Shown here one piece after another: positions 33,894 through 42,092 of a stretch of DNA of 64,000 nt. Below the pieces are notes generated by a model. That model saw only the letters and a list, made by a program, of their open reading frames with translations, searched no databases and had not been told where the DNA came from. The position numbers were made by a program, and so were the translations under genes. Every line of letters begins with the position of its first letter. Positions within the stretch are counted from its first letter, which is position 1. This DNA is from Natrononativus amylolyticus (lineage in GTDB: Archaea > Halobacteriota > Halobacteria > Halobacteriales > Natrialbaceae). The stretch covers positions 1-64,000 of the forward strand of contig NZ_CP101459.1 in the NCBI RefSeq assembly GCF_024362525.1, read 5' to 3'.

Positions 33894-35096
33894 TCATATT
33901 AGCGATCTATATTTGCATGTGGTGAATCTCACAGTTTCATCCCATGAATATTCATCGAGAATGCACTCTCGCCCTACTCTGCCCATATGTGTCCGAAGTT
34001 CCTTATTCGCCAAAAGCCGTTTCATTTCCGAAGCTAATATATCTGGATTCTCACGTGGTACTGTTACTCCTGCCTCTTCAACCAAGGACTCTAACTGCTC
34101 GAGATCAGAAACAATGACTGGCACTTCACAGGCCATTGCCTCAAGTACTGTCCGAGGAAGTCCTTCGTTCAAACTCGGAAGGACAAATATCTCACTCTCT
34201 GCATAGACCTCTGCTACCTCACTGTTTTCGATCTGGCCTACAAATTCGACATTGGAGGAAATATCACGTTCCTCTGCTAGCGCGACTAATTCTTCTCTCA
34301 GTGGACCATCACCGACAATCTTCAGAGAGTACTCTGGAAATTCAGAAATAATGTTGCTAAAGGCTGCGAGTAAATGGCGGACACCCTTCCCAGGTTTGAT
34401 CCGGCCGACGAACAGAATTTGATTTTTCGATTTGTCGCTCTGAATGGGCGAAAACTGCTCGCAATCAATCCCATTGTGGACAACTGATATTGAACTATCG
34501 ATCCCACGTTCTCGCAACCGGCGTTTGTCGGTCTCCGTATAACACAGAATCTCATCAGCCGAATTCAACGTGAACTTCGCGACCGTTGGAATGAACGCCT
34601 TTTGGACCCATTTGGGAGCGGTCTGAGACATCAACCCGTGATTCGTCACCACCAACGGCGTCTCGAGAGTCCGGCCCACCGCAGCCGCAACATTCGTCGA
34701 GAAGAACAGGTGTGAGTGTGCGTGGATCACGTCGTAATCGTCCCCGATCCGCCGGAGCGTTCGCGCCAGCCCGGGGGTGATCGTATTGTCGAGCGGACTT
34801 GCCACTTCCCGATGGCGGATCAACTCGTAGCCATCCCGTTCCTCACGCGAGGGCTGATCCCGATCCCCGTGATCGGAGGTCAACACCGTTACGTCATGGC
34901 CCATCTCCGCCTGCACTCGAGACATCTCATGGACATGCAAACTGAGTCCACCCATAACCTCCGGGTAAACGTCGCTGGCGACCCTGAGGATCTTGAGTGC
35001 GTCCGCCTCTAGAACCTTCTCGGGTTCCTGTGTCGGAGCTTGCGTTTTGCTCTTTGGTTCCTCAACTTCCGGTGGTACTGTCTCTGGACTAGCCAT
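33894..35096 (-). CDS. Glycosyltransferase, GT4 family, with proline-rich N-terminus
   Basis: A 400-residue GT-B glycosyltransferase. A disordered PEVEEPKSKTQAPTQEPEK N-terminus leads to the Rossmann-like domain (SDVYPEVMGGLSLHVHEMS, VIHAHSHLFFSTN). The C-terminal domain has ILFVGRIKPGKGVRHLLAAF, IVGDGPLREELVALAEE and the E-x7-E element SLNEGLPRTVLEAMACEVPV. A transferase of the surface glycan. The N-terminal 30 residues are unusual and might be dispensable; the start could be later. Confidence 0.9.
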   Translation of the reverse strand: MASPETVPPEVEEPKSKTQAPTQEPEKVLEADALKILRVASDVYPEVMGGLSLHVHEMSRVQAEMGHDVTVLTSDHGDRDQPSREERDGYELIRHREVASPLDNTITPGLARTLRRIGDDYDVIHAHSHLFFSTNVAAAVGRTLETPLVVTNHGLMSQTAPKWVQKAFIPTVAKFTLNSADEILCYTETDKRRLRERGIDSSISVVHNGIDCEQFSPIQSDKSKNQILFVGRIKPGKGVRHLLAAFSNIISEFPEYSLKIVGDGPLREELVALAEERDISSNVEFVGQIENSEVAEVYAESEIFVLPSLNEGLPRTVLEAMACEVPVIVSDLEQLESLVEEAGVTVPRENPDILASEMKRLLANKELRTHMGRVGRECILDEYSWDETVRFTTCKYRSLI

Positions 35097-35160
35097 TATT
35101 CACAAACAAGTCGAAAACTTCCGTCCGCAAATCGATCGCTGACGATGTGTCCTGAAGTAT

Positions 35161-36465
35161 TCATGCCGCAGCCTCTTTGAGTTCGTCGATCATGTTCGAA
35201 ATCCGGTTGAGGATGAGCCCACAGAACACGCCGAGAACACCCACCAGCGTGAAGAAGACGCTCACGAGGACCTGGCCGATCGCGAAGGCGCCCTGACTCG
35301 AGTACATCAGGAGGGCACTGACACCGAACGCTAACCCAACGATGGTGAACGCCAGTCCTGGCGCCCCGAAAAAGACCAGGGGGTGGCGATCCCGGATCAG
35401 CTGCAACACGAACGTCGCCACGCCGAACCCGTGTCGCAACGGATTGAACGTCTGGCCGTCGATGCCCTCATAGCGGACGTCGATAGGCACCTCTTCGATC
35501 GCCAACTCCTCTTCCATCGCACTGCCGATCATCTCGCTTTCGACGCCCATCCCGTCGGTCCGCAACGCCAGCCGATCGATCGCCCGCGCCGAAAACGCCC
35601 GGAATCCACTCTGAGTATCGGTGAGCTTCGCCCCACTCGAGCCCAGCGTCAGATAATCGAGCGTCTGCTGACCCACCCGCCGATACAACGGCGTCTCGTC
35701 CTCACCGCCCTCGAGATAGCGGCTGCCGACTACCATGTCGACCTCGCCTTCCTCGACGGGCGCCACAACCTCAGGAATATCTTCGGGCAGGTGCTGGCCG
35801 TCGCCATCGAGCACCACAAACGAGTCGTGATCGCTCTCCTGGGCGTACTCGAAAAACGTTCGCAACGCTGCCCCCTTGCCCTGGTTGACGCCGTGTTCGA
35901 GTACCGTCGCCGACGTCTCGCGTGCGATATCGACGGTGTCGTCACCACTGCCGTCGTCGATGACGACCACTTCGTCGGCGTACTGCTGGGCGGCGATCAC
36001 CGTCGAGCCGATCCCGACGGACTCGTTGTACGCCGGAATGCCGACTAACCGACCGGTCTCTTGGGCGGTGTCGTAGGCCGCTGCTTCGAGTGTGAACGCC
36101 GACTCCCCGCTGAGATCTCTCCGAAGCGCCGCAAAGTCGAACTCGCCGCCGGGTTCGCCGACGGCAATCCCATCGAGGGAGTGCAGTTGGGCGGCCTTCT
36201 CGAGGCGATCGTACGCATCCGCACGCGTTGAACACTCCGGGTGGTCGACGAGCGATACCTCGAGGGTACCCAGCAGCTCTGTCGTCGTCGCATCACAGCC
36301 AAGCGGCACGACGTACACTTCGAAGGCTGCCCGTCTGGCCTCGAGGACCGTTCGGAAGACGGTGTCGTCATCCTGGTCGGTGACGACGAGACCCAGCGCG
36401 TAGGCGGCCTCGAGGTCGTGCTCTGACCGACCAATCGACGTGTGATTAATCGACTCTTGAGACAT
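35161..36465 (-). CDS. GT2 polyprenyl-phosphate glycosyltransferase with membrane anchor
   Basis: A 434-residue protein. An N-terminal domain of about 140 residues with no known motif precedes the GT-A catalytic domain (GRLVGIPAYNESVGIG, VVIDDGSGDDTVD, LDGDGQHLPEDIPEVV with the DxD, GSRYLEGGEDETPLYRR). Two transmembrane helices follow at about 350-415 with RHPLVFFGAPGLAFTI. The domain set matches dolichol-phosphate glycosyltransferases such as Haloferax AglJ-type. It could load the first sugar on the lipid carrier. The added N-terminal domain is unusual. Confidence 0.85.
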   Translation of the reverse strand: MSQESINHTSIGRSEHDLEAAYALGLVVTDQDDDTVFRTVLEARRAAFEVYVVPLGCDATTTELLGTLEVSLVDHPECSTRADAYDRLEKAAQLHSLDGIAVGEPGGEFDFAALRRDLSGESAFTLEAAAYDTAQETGRLVGIPAYNESVGIGSTVIAAQQYADEVVVIDDGSGDDTVDIARETSATVLEHGVNQGKGAALRTFFEYAQESDHDSFVVLDGDGQHLPEDIPEVVAPVEEGEVDMVVGSRYLEGGEDETPLYRRVGQQTLDYLTLGSSGAKLTDTQSGFRAFSARAIDRLALRTDGMGVESEMIGSAMEEELAIEEVPIDVRYEGIDGQTFNPLRHGFGVATFVLQLIRDRHPLVFFGAPGLAFTIVGLAFGVSALLMYSSQGAFAIGQVLVSVFFTLVGVLGVFCGLILNRISNMIDELKEAAA

Positions 36466-36489
36466 ATGTCCCTCCAGACACGCTGGTCA

Positions 36490-37003
36490 CTAATTGCATC
36501 TCAATACCCTCGTCCGTGTTCCGCTGACCGTCCCCCGTTTCGACAGGTGAAGCCATCTGTGCTGTGGTAGTGCAAGTTTCGTCCTACGTATGGTGTGTGA
36601 TTTGCTGAATGTCCGGTGCCGGGGTCCACACAGCAGCAAGCGACTCAGTTCCATCACGCCGCTGCAGGTGCCGTCACACAGTAGGCAGTGCATACTGTGG
36701 AGACCATCCCGAGTTTACGTACAAACACATAACGTGTAACACGTAAATAGCTAACGGCTTATTGACACTGGTTGTCCCATCATGAAACGCTCGAGACCAC
36801 TGGTAACAGCAAATAGGGATATCGTCAATAATAATCCGTAACATATTGTATTTTTCTATGGAGTGTTAATACTTGAGTGAGTGAGGCGTGGCACCAGCCC
36901 ACAGATTGACGGAGACACTTGATTTCGTGAGCGTCGCTCCGAGTGATCGGTACTGTCGTTTCTCGATGCCGGAACCATCGCCCCCAACCGGAACGGTCTC
37001 GCG
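36490..37003. other. Intergenic region with a 13-base palindrome
   Basis: No gene visible. ACGTGTAACACGT at 36732-36744 is a perfect palindrome around one central base, 267 bases upstream of the GT2 start. It may be a regulatory site. The rest shows no structure. Confidence 0.4.
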
Positions 37004-37286
37004 GTGACCGCCGCCTGGCACACGGCGTTTTTCGACTGGCGGCTCCTGGCGCGAGCGCGTGCCCGTGACGGGCTCTGTTACGTCGTGGCCGCGAATCACA
37101 CCCGGCGACCAACGCGGCCGCCAGCACGCCGGCCACAGCCTCGTCGCCGGCCCCGACAGGCAGATCCGCGCCGAAACGGAACGGTCGACGGCAGTCGCAA
37201 GCGCCCGCGTCGCTGTGGACGGCCTCGAGCGCGAGTGCGAGCGAAATCCGGTTCGCCAGACGCGTCTCTCCCGTGGCGACTGGTGA
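37004..37286 (+). pseudogene. Carbon-nitrogen hydrolase (nitrilase-type) remnant
   Basis: Frame one reads AFFDWRLLARARARDGLCYV and then VAANHTR. The frame then shifts, continuing GRQHAGHSLVAGPDRQIRAE and NPVRQTRLSRGDW to a stop at 37286. The AGHSLVAGP element is typical of the C-terminal part of nitrilase-superfamily amidohydrolases. The catalytic lysine and glutamate region upstream is missing, so it is a truncated and frameshifted relic. Confidence 0.6.
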
Positions 37287-37321
37287 GAATGCATACCCGT
37301 CCCTTCAGGTGTTGGAAGAGG

Positions 37322-37831
37322 TCAACCAACGGTTGCTTCGTTCGGAAGGCGCGGAACGCCATCTTCCCACGTGAGCGCGTTGAGAACCTCCACGAGGTCC
37401 TCGATTCGCTGATCAAACACGTTCAGCGGGTGGACATCGAGAAACGCAGCGTTCTCTCGCTGCACAGTCTCACCCTGGTAATCGATTTGAAAGTGACACT
37501 CGCCGAGATCCGCGTGCGTTTCGTCCTGGTGCCATCCGACCATGAGATTTCGGTCCGGCTCGACCCACTGAATCGCATAGAAGTCGTACGAGTACGTCTG
37601 TGGGAAGTCAAACGAGACCTGCACCTCTGCGTTCTCGACTGGGTACGACGTTCCGAGGAACTGGGCCGGGCAGACCGTCGCCCGGACGCCGGTTTTGTTT
37701 CTAGCAGACGTATGATACCACATCGGCTCGACCGGGGACTCCTCTTTCGGGACCTGTGTCAGGAGGCGAGTGTGGATCTTTGTGAAAAGCGTCCGTGTAT
37801 CGAGATTCGCGCGGTTTGCGAGAAAGATCAT
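37322..37831 (-). CDS. Hypothetical protein paired with a winged-helix protein
   Basis: A 169-residue protein with aromatic-rich blocks (SFDFPQTYSYDFYAIQWVEP, VGWHQDETHADLGECHFQID) and an acidic tail, looking like a compact beta domain. No family recognised beyond recall that such pairs are frequent in haloarchaea. The gene ends the operon that begins with the winged-helix gene at 38398, with 12 bases between them, so they are likely functional partners, perhaps regulator plus effector or toxin-antitoxin type. Confidence in the call as a real gene is high; function unknown. Confidence 0.75.
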   Translation of the reverse strand: MIFLANRANLDTRTLFTKIHTRLLTQVPKEESPVEPMWYHTSARNKTGVRATVCPAQFLGTSYPVENAEVQVSFDFPQTYSYDFYAIQWVEPDRNLMVGWHQDETHADLGECHFQIDYQGETVQRENAAFLDVHPLNVFDQRIEDLVEVLNALTWEDGVPRLPNEATVG

Positions 37832-37843
37832 CAGCGTAGCTTA

Positions 37844-38398
37844 CTACGAGAGTGGGATCGAAGAGGGCGACTCGTCGGCCTCTCCGGGGTAGAGTTCGCG
37901 GACGTCGTCGTAGAGTTCGAGCGCGTGTTTGAGTAGTCGTTTGTTGTCCTCGGAGCCCTCCCAGTGGCGCAACACGCGGTTACGGCCCCGAATAGCCTCA
38001 CTATCGAGGCCATCATCGGTGAGCGTCGATTCAAGCTCGTCTCGGGATTCGACGGCGAATTCGCGTTTCCACTCGTCGATTTCGGCCTGGATAGACGCAA
38101 TTTCCTCCCGGAGTTCCTCCCGCGTATGGTTGTTGATCAACTCAGTTACTTCGTTGAAGTAGCGAAGCTGGTAGTTCGGTGCGTACTTCGTGTTCCCGTC
38201 ATCGCCCTCGATCGCCTGTACTTGGCCGAACTCGACGAGCATCTCTAGCTCGTCTTTCGCGGTTTGCCAAGAGGATACCTGCGCTTGTTCGCGTACCCAT
38301 TCGACGGATCGAGGCTCGGTGAGGGTCGTCGCGATTGCTCGCACGCGCTCTCGGGTCGAGAGGTCGTCGGTCCACGAGCCAAGCCCATGGTCGGTCAT
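37844..38398 (-). CDS. Winged-helix and coiled-coil regulator (DUF7342-like)
   Basis: A 184-residue protein. An N-terminal winged helix at about 20-75 ([38 protein letters not shown]) is followed by a coiled coil around 90-125 ([20 protein letters not shown]) and a C-terminal helical region with [13 protein letters not shown]. Recalled as the haloarchaeal DUF7342 family. It starts an operon with the 169-residue gene. Its upstream region overlaps a TnpB fragment. Sensory partner unknown. Confidence 0.75.
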   Translation of the reverse strand: MTDHGLGSWTDDLSTRERVRAIATTLTEPRSVEWVREQAQVSSWQTAKDELEMLVEFGQVQAIEGDDGNTKYAPNYQLRYFNEVTELINNHTREELREEIASIQAEIDEWKREFAVESRDELESTLTDDGLDSEAIRGRNRVLRHWEGSEDNKRLLKHALELYDDVRELYPGEADESPSSIPLS

Positions 38399-38455
38399 AC
38401 CTGCAAATATGCGTTTTGCTCTATTATATCTTTGAACACTTCACGCATATACGAG

Positions 38456-38568
<113 letters not shown>

Positions 38569-38572
<4 letters not shown>

Positions 38573-38697
38573 AGGAGGGAGACGACCGCATCCGGGCCAC
38601 CGACGGCGACAACTACGAGCGCCTCCAGGCGGTCAAAAAGCGCTACGACCCCGATAACTTCTTCCGCGGCAACCAGAACATCACGCCGATGGCCTGA
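38569..38697 (+). pseudogene. FAD-linked oxidase (BBE domain) C-terminal fragment
   Basis: The 42-codon stretch ends [20 protein letters not shown] then [11 protein letters not shown] and TGA, the signature C-terminus of berberine-bridge-enzyme-like FAD oxidases (NYERLxxVKxxYDPxNFFR). The rest of the enzyme is missing. Its start coincides with the end of the TnpB fragment, so insertion or deletion by the IS element probably created the junction. Confidence 0.65.
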
Positions 38698-38818
38698 GAT
38701 GCGGCGAGTGTCCCTGCGCACTCGAGACCACGCCCAGTCCCCCGTCACCAGCAGCGCAAAGACAAGCCAGGCGTTCGCCTCTCCCGGCAGGACCAACGCG
38801 CTCGTAAGAACGGGGTGT

Positions 38819-39088
38819 CTACGGCGAACACCCACCGCTGGCCGCAGGGATCACGCGGATCTGGGAGTCCTCTTCGACCGGTTCGTCGAGATCGGCCACC
38901 TCGGTGCCGTCGACGTAGACGTTGATGAACTCCTTGATTTCGCCGTCCTCGAGCACGCTGTTCTTGAGCGAGTCGCCGTGTTCGGCGGCGTGGTTGTCGA
39001 ACGCCTCGGCCAGCGTCTCGCCGTCGACGTCGACGCTCGCGGACGAGCCGCCGCCGGTCAGCACGGCTGGCACTTTGATCTGGGGCAT
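38819..39088 (-). CDS. Ubiquitin-like small archaeal modifier / sulfur carrier (MoaD/ThiS/CysO family) with C-terminal cap
   Basis: An 89-residue beta-grasp protein. [39 protein letters not shown] and [13 protein letters not shown] are typical of MoaD/SAMP/CysO proteins, whose C-terminal GG is adenylated, then thiolated or conjugated. Here the GG (85-86) is followed by CSP, so the protein must be trimmed before activation. Known capped carriers such as QbsE of quinolobactin synthesis (ending GGCF) are trimmed by a JAMM protease, and a JAMM gene lies 1 kb away. The E1-like gene is divergent at 39215. This links carrier, activator and protease in one island. Confidence 0.9.
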   Translation of the reverse strand: MPQIKVPAVLTGGGSSASVDVDGETLAEAFDNHAAEHGDSLKNSVLEDGEIKEFINVYVDGTEVADLDEPVEEDSQIRVIPAASGGCSP

Positions 39089-39214
39089 ACGGTGGTGTTG
39101 GCGACACCGTCCTAAAAGGACCGTGCTATCGGCAACGATCCGTCTCGTCGTGGGTAGCGGCAGATTTGCTGGGTGGACCACGGTCTTATTCGCCGGCGGG
39201 ACTAGATCGAGCCA
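39089..39214. promoter_or_regulatory. Divergent promoter region between carrier and E1 genes
   Basis: The carrier and E1 genes face away from each other across 126 bases. AT content rises around 39110-39135 (CCTAAAAGG) and 39180-39195. The short shared region favours joint regulation, but no clear operator was seen. Confidence 0.35.
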
Positions 39215-40069
39215 ATGAGCGACCTCGACCTCTCGCCGACGCAACTCGACCGCTACTCGAGACACATCATCATGGACACCGTCGGGCCCGGCGGCCAGCG
39301 CGACCTGCTGGACGCCCGCGTGCTCGTCCTGGGTGCGGGCGGGCTCGGTTCGCCGATCATCCAGTACCTCGCGGCGGCCGGCGTCGGGACGCTCGGGATC
39401 GCCGACGACGACGAAGTCGAGCTGTCGAACCTCCAGCGCCAGGTCATCCACGGCGACGACGACGTCGGCCGAAAGAAAGTCGACAGCGCCGCGGAGTACG
39501 TCGACCAGCTCAACCCCGACATCACCGTCGAGCGCCACGAACTCCGGGTCGGCCCGGACACCATCGAGGACCTGATCGACGACTACGACTTCGTGATCGA
39601 CGGCACCGACAACTTCGAGACGCGCTATCTCGTCAACGACGCCTGCACCCTCGCCGGCGTGCCGTTCTCCCACGGCTCGATCTTCCGGTTCGAAGGCCAG
39701 ATCACCACGTTCGCCGGCGGCGCGGACTCGCCGTGTTACCGGTGTATGTTCCCCGAAGCGCCGCCGGCCGGCATGGTGCCCAACTGTGCGACCGCGGGCG
39801 TCCTCGGCGTGCTCCCCGGGACCGTCGGCTGCATCCAGGCCACCGAGGCCGTGAAGTACCTGCTCGAGGCGGGCGACCTCCTCGACGGACGGATGGTGTT
39901 CTACGACGCCCTCGAGATGGAGTTCGACACCGTCGAGATCACCAAAAAGGACGACTGCCCCGTCTGCGGGGACGACCCCGCGATCGACTCGGTGCACGAC
40001 GTCGAGTACACCGCCTCGTGTGCGATCGACGGGACGGCCGAGGAGCCCGAAATCGAAGCGAGCGACTGA
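39215..40069 (+). CDS. ubaA: E1-like adenylyltransferase (UbaA/MoeB/ThiF family)
   Basis: A 284-residue protein. The nucleotide-binding loop is LGAGGLGSPI at about 39-48, and the acidic motif IADDDEVELSNLQRQ follows (about 62-76). Catalytic Cys191 is in PNCATAGVLG. Zinc cysteines are in CYRC (174/177) and CPVC (248/251). Family members adenylate the C-terminal glycine of ubiquitin-like carriers, after which sulfur is transferred from a rhodanese or persulfide. No C-terminal rhodanese domain is fused, unlike MoeZ, but separate rhodanese and TusA genes are nearby. It would activate the trimmed carrier. Symbol by family only; a core UbaA elsewhere in the genome cannot be excluded. Confidence 0.93.
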   Translation: MSDLDLSPTQLDRYSRHIIMDTVGPGGQRDLLDARVLVLGAGGLGSPIIQYLAAAGVGTLGIADDDEVELSNLQRQVIHGDDDVGRKKVDSAAEYVDQLNPDITVERHELRVGPDTIEDLIDDYDFVIDGTDNFETRYLVNDACTLAGVPFSHGSIFRFEGQITTFAGGADSPCYRCMFPEAPPAGMVPNCATAGVLGVLPGTVGCIQATEAVKYLLEAGDLLDGRMVFYDALEMEFDTVEITKKDDCPVCGDDPAIDSVHDVEYTASCAIDGTAEEPEIEASD

Positions 40070-40084
40070 ACCGCCCCTTTCGGG

Positions 40085-40537
40085 TCAGCGCCCCTCTCGC
40101 GCCGGCGCCTCGAGGGCCGAATCGGCGGCGACCCGAACCAGTTCCTGCTCGAACGTCGCCTCGTCGGCCCGCCAGCGCCACGAGCCGACGTAGGGGTAGC
40201 CGTCGAGTGCAACGATGACGTAGGAGAGGTCCGGCCACGTGGCCCGCGCCGCGTCCGTCTCGCTCGGGTGGGTCGGGCCGGCGGGGTGGGAGTGATAGAA
40301 GCCGGCGACCTCGAGCCCCTCGTCCTCGATCGTTTCGGTGATATCGAACTGCTCCTCGGGATCGATCGAATACCGCACCGCCGGCGTGTCCGCGACGTTG
40401 TCGGCCGGGTAGACGTCCGTGACGACGGTGCGGTCGTCGGCGTATGCGCCCGCGAGAACGCCGCAGATTTCCCGGTCGGCGCCGCCGTAGCCTTCGTACA
40501 CGACCTCGTCGTAGGCCGAACGCGAAAAGACGATCAT
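40085..40537 (-). CDS. JAMM/MPN+ metalloprotease
   Basis: A 150-residue single-domain protein with a complete JAMM zinc motif: Glu23 in DREICGVLAG and the loop HSHPAGPTHPSETD (H82, H84, S92, D95). Archaeal JAMM proteins remove ubiquitin-like modifiers; bacterial ones such as Mec and QbsD act on sulfur carriers. Mec releases cysteine from CysO, and QbsD trims the C-terminal cap of its carrier. The start at 40537 is chosen because upstream codons look random. In this island it probably either trims the GGCSP end or hydrolyses carrier conjugates. Confidence 0.93.
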   Translation of the reverse strand: MIVFSRSAYDEVVYEGYGGADREICGVLAGAYADDRTVVTDVYPADNVADTPAVRYSIDPEEQFDITETIEDEGLEVAGFYHSHPAGPTHPSETDAARATWPDLSYVIVALDGYPYVGSWRWRADEATFEQELVRVAADSALEAPAREGR

Positions 40538-40631
40538 GGCTCCTCGTGGGTCCCTCACGACCTTAAGTCCCGCAGCAGCGGCGCATTCGACCGGAAGCGG
40601 ACGCCGCCCGCATCGTCCGCTACCCGGCGAT

Positions 40632-41000
40632 TTAGAGGGTGATAACCTGATCCGGCGGGTTCGTCTCGAGTGCTGCATACAGGTCCGGGAAGCAGCCGAC
40701 CCTCACGCCGTCGACGACGTTCCGGGGGGCGTAGCCGCCGTCGTCGGTTTCGACCGCGAGGCCGCGTTCGGTGGCGCACAGATCGCACAGCATGAGCAGG
40801 ATGTTCTGTTCGGCGGCGAGCGCGGAAAGCCGTTCTCCGAGGTCGCTTCCCGCCTGCAGGGCGTAGGTGTTATCGTCGAAAAAGAACATCCCGGCCACGT
40901 CCGCCCCGTGGTCTCCCGCCTCGAGTTGGGGGAGGATCATCCGCTCGAGTTTGTGCGAGACCGTGTGCCCCGTCGTGCTGAACACGTATGCGACGCGCAT
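40632..41000 (-). CDS. DsrE/DsrF-like small sulfur-relay protein
   Basis: A 122-residue protein of the DsrE fold: strand and helix 1 as MRVAYVFSTTGHTVSHKLER, middle FFDDNTYALQAG, and a cysteine pair CDLC at 72-75. The DsrE/TusD/Mth1491 family binds sulfur on a conserved cysteine in sulfur-relay complexes. The CxxC placement in the helix after strand 3 matches this role. It is a single gene between the JAMM gene and the propeller operon, with gaps of about 95 and 124 bases. Likely carrier between rhodanese/TusA and the next acceptor. Confidence 0.8.
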   Translation of the reverse strand: MRVAYVFSTTGHTVSHKLERMILPQLEAGDHGADVAGMFFFDDNTYALQAGSDLGERLSALAAEQNILLMLCDLCATERGLAVETDDGGYAPRNVVDGVRVGCFPDLYAALETNPPDQVITL

Positions 41001-41123
41001 GGGTGGGCTACCGGTCGCTCGGTGGTGATCGTTTCGACACTGGCGACATCCGACGCTATCTGTGACCGTGACCGTCCGACGACACGCCCGCCGATACCCG
41101 ACTCGCGACCGCTCGCCGCACCG

Positions 41124-42092
41124 CTAGACGATCACGGCACCGAACGGGTTCGCCGGCGTGTCGCACGTCCAGACGACGCGACCCGCTGTCGCGTCGACGA
41201 GACTGACGGCAGCGTCGTCGTAGTGAGAGAGCACGTAGCGATCGTCGCCGGCCGGCGTGGCGACGATCGACGGGTGTGGCACGTCGATCCCGTCGCCCGC
41301 GAGCGAGCGAAACCGGGGGCGGGTCCGATCGACGACCCACCGGCGTCTGCCCACCACGTCGGTCGGGCGACCCCCGACGTCGTGGACGGCAGCGACCTCG
41401 AGGGCGGCCGTCAGCTCGTGTACCGTCCCGTCCCCTCGCCCGGGGACGCAGAGACGGCCGTCGAGAATCGACAGGTCGTACGGATCGGCGCCGACCGTCG
41501 CCGCCGCCGCCGGAGCCGCCGGAAGCGACTGGTCCGGCCCGCCGACGTCGAACCGGACGATCGACGCGTTTCGCTGGTCGACGGCGTAGACGAGCGTCCG
41601 CTCACCGTCTTCGACCGCGGCGACGCCCTGGACGCGTGCGTCCCCCGCGAGCGCGAGTCGTCCCCGGACCGACCCGGTTGCGGCGTCGAACACCGTCACG
41701 GAGCCGTCCCGGCGACTGCCGACGAAGCCGGTTCCCGCGCACACGTCGATCTCGTGTGGCTCGGCACCGACCGGGATGCGGCTCTCGAGCGCGGTGACGG
41801 CTCGATCGAACACCGCGACGACGTCGCCCGCGGTACACGGGACGAAGACGCGCTCGCCGCTGGCGGCGAAATGCGATGGCCCGAGGACGCCGGTCTCGAC
41901 GGTCCGAACCGAGCCGTCGGTGTCGACGACGGTCACGGCGCGCTCGCCCATCGTCGCGACCAGCACCCGGCCGTCGACGACGTGGGCGTGGACGGGGTCG
42001 CGCCCGACGGGGATCGTGCCCCGGTCGGCGCCCGTCTCGACGTCGACCAGCGCGAGCGCGTCCGCCCCCTGACAGCAGATCGCGGCGAGCAT
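41124..42092 (-). CDS. Beta-propeller protein (YncE/YVTN-like)
   Basis: A 322-residue protein made of repeated blades: VVDTDGSVRTVETGV, VAVFDRAVTALESRIPVGAE, VTVFDAATGSVRGRLALAGD, ADPYDLSILDGRLCVPG. Such proteins are usually scaffolds or ligand binders. No signal peptide is visible, so it may be cytoplasmic, unlike the larger propeller at 43125. It ends the leftward operon with a TGATG overlap with the rhodanese gene. Cysteines near the N-terminus (AAICCQG) are notable. The role is inferred from its fixed place in the sulfur island. Confidence 0.8.
   Translation of the reverse strand: MLAAICCQGADALALVDVETGADRGTIPVGRDPVHAHVVDGRVLVATMGERAVTVVDTDGSVRTVETGVLGPSHFAASGERVFVPCTAGDVVAVFDRAVTALESRIPVGAEPHEIDVCAGTGFVGSRRDGSVTVFDAATGSVRGRLALAGDARVQGVAAVEDGERTLVYAVDQRNASIVRFDVGGPDQSLPAAPAAAATVGADPYDLSILDGRLCVPGRGDGTVHELTAALEVAAVHDVGGRPTDVVGRRRWVVDRTRPRFRSLAGDGIDVPHPSIVATPAGDDRYVLSHYDDAAVSLVDATAGRVVWTCDTPANPFGAVIV

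Noticed and set aside
38819-39997. Long minus-strand frame across the E1 gene
   Set aside because: Only the end (38819-39088) is a real carrier gene. The rest mirrors the strong E1 gene on the plus strand and is a shadow typical of GC-rich DNA.
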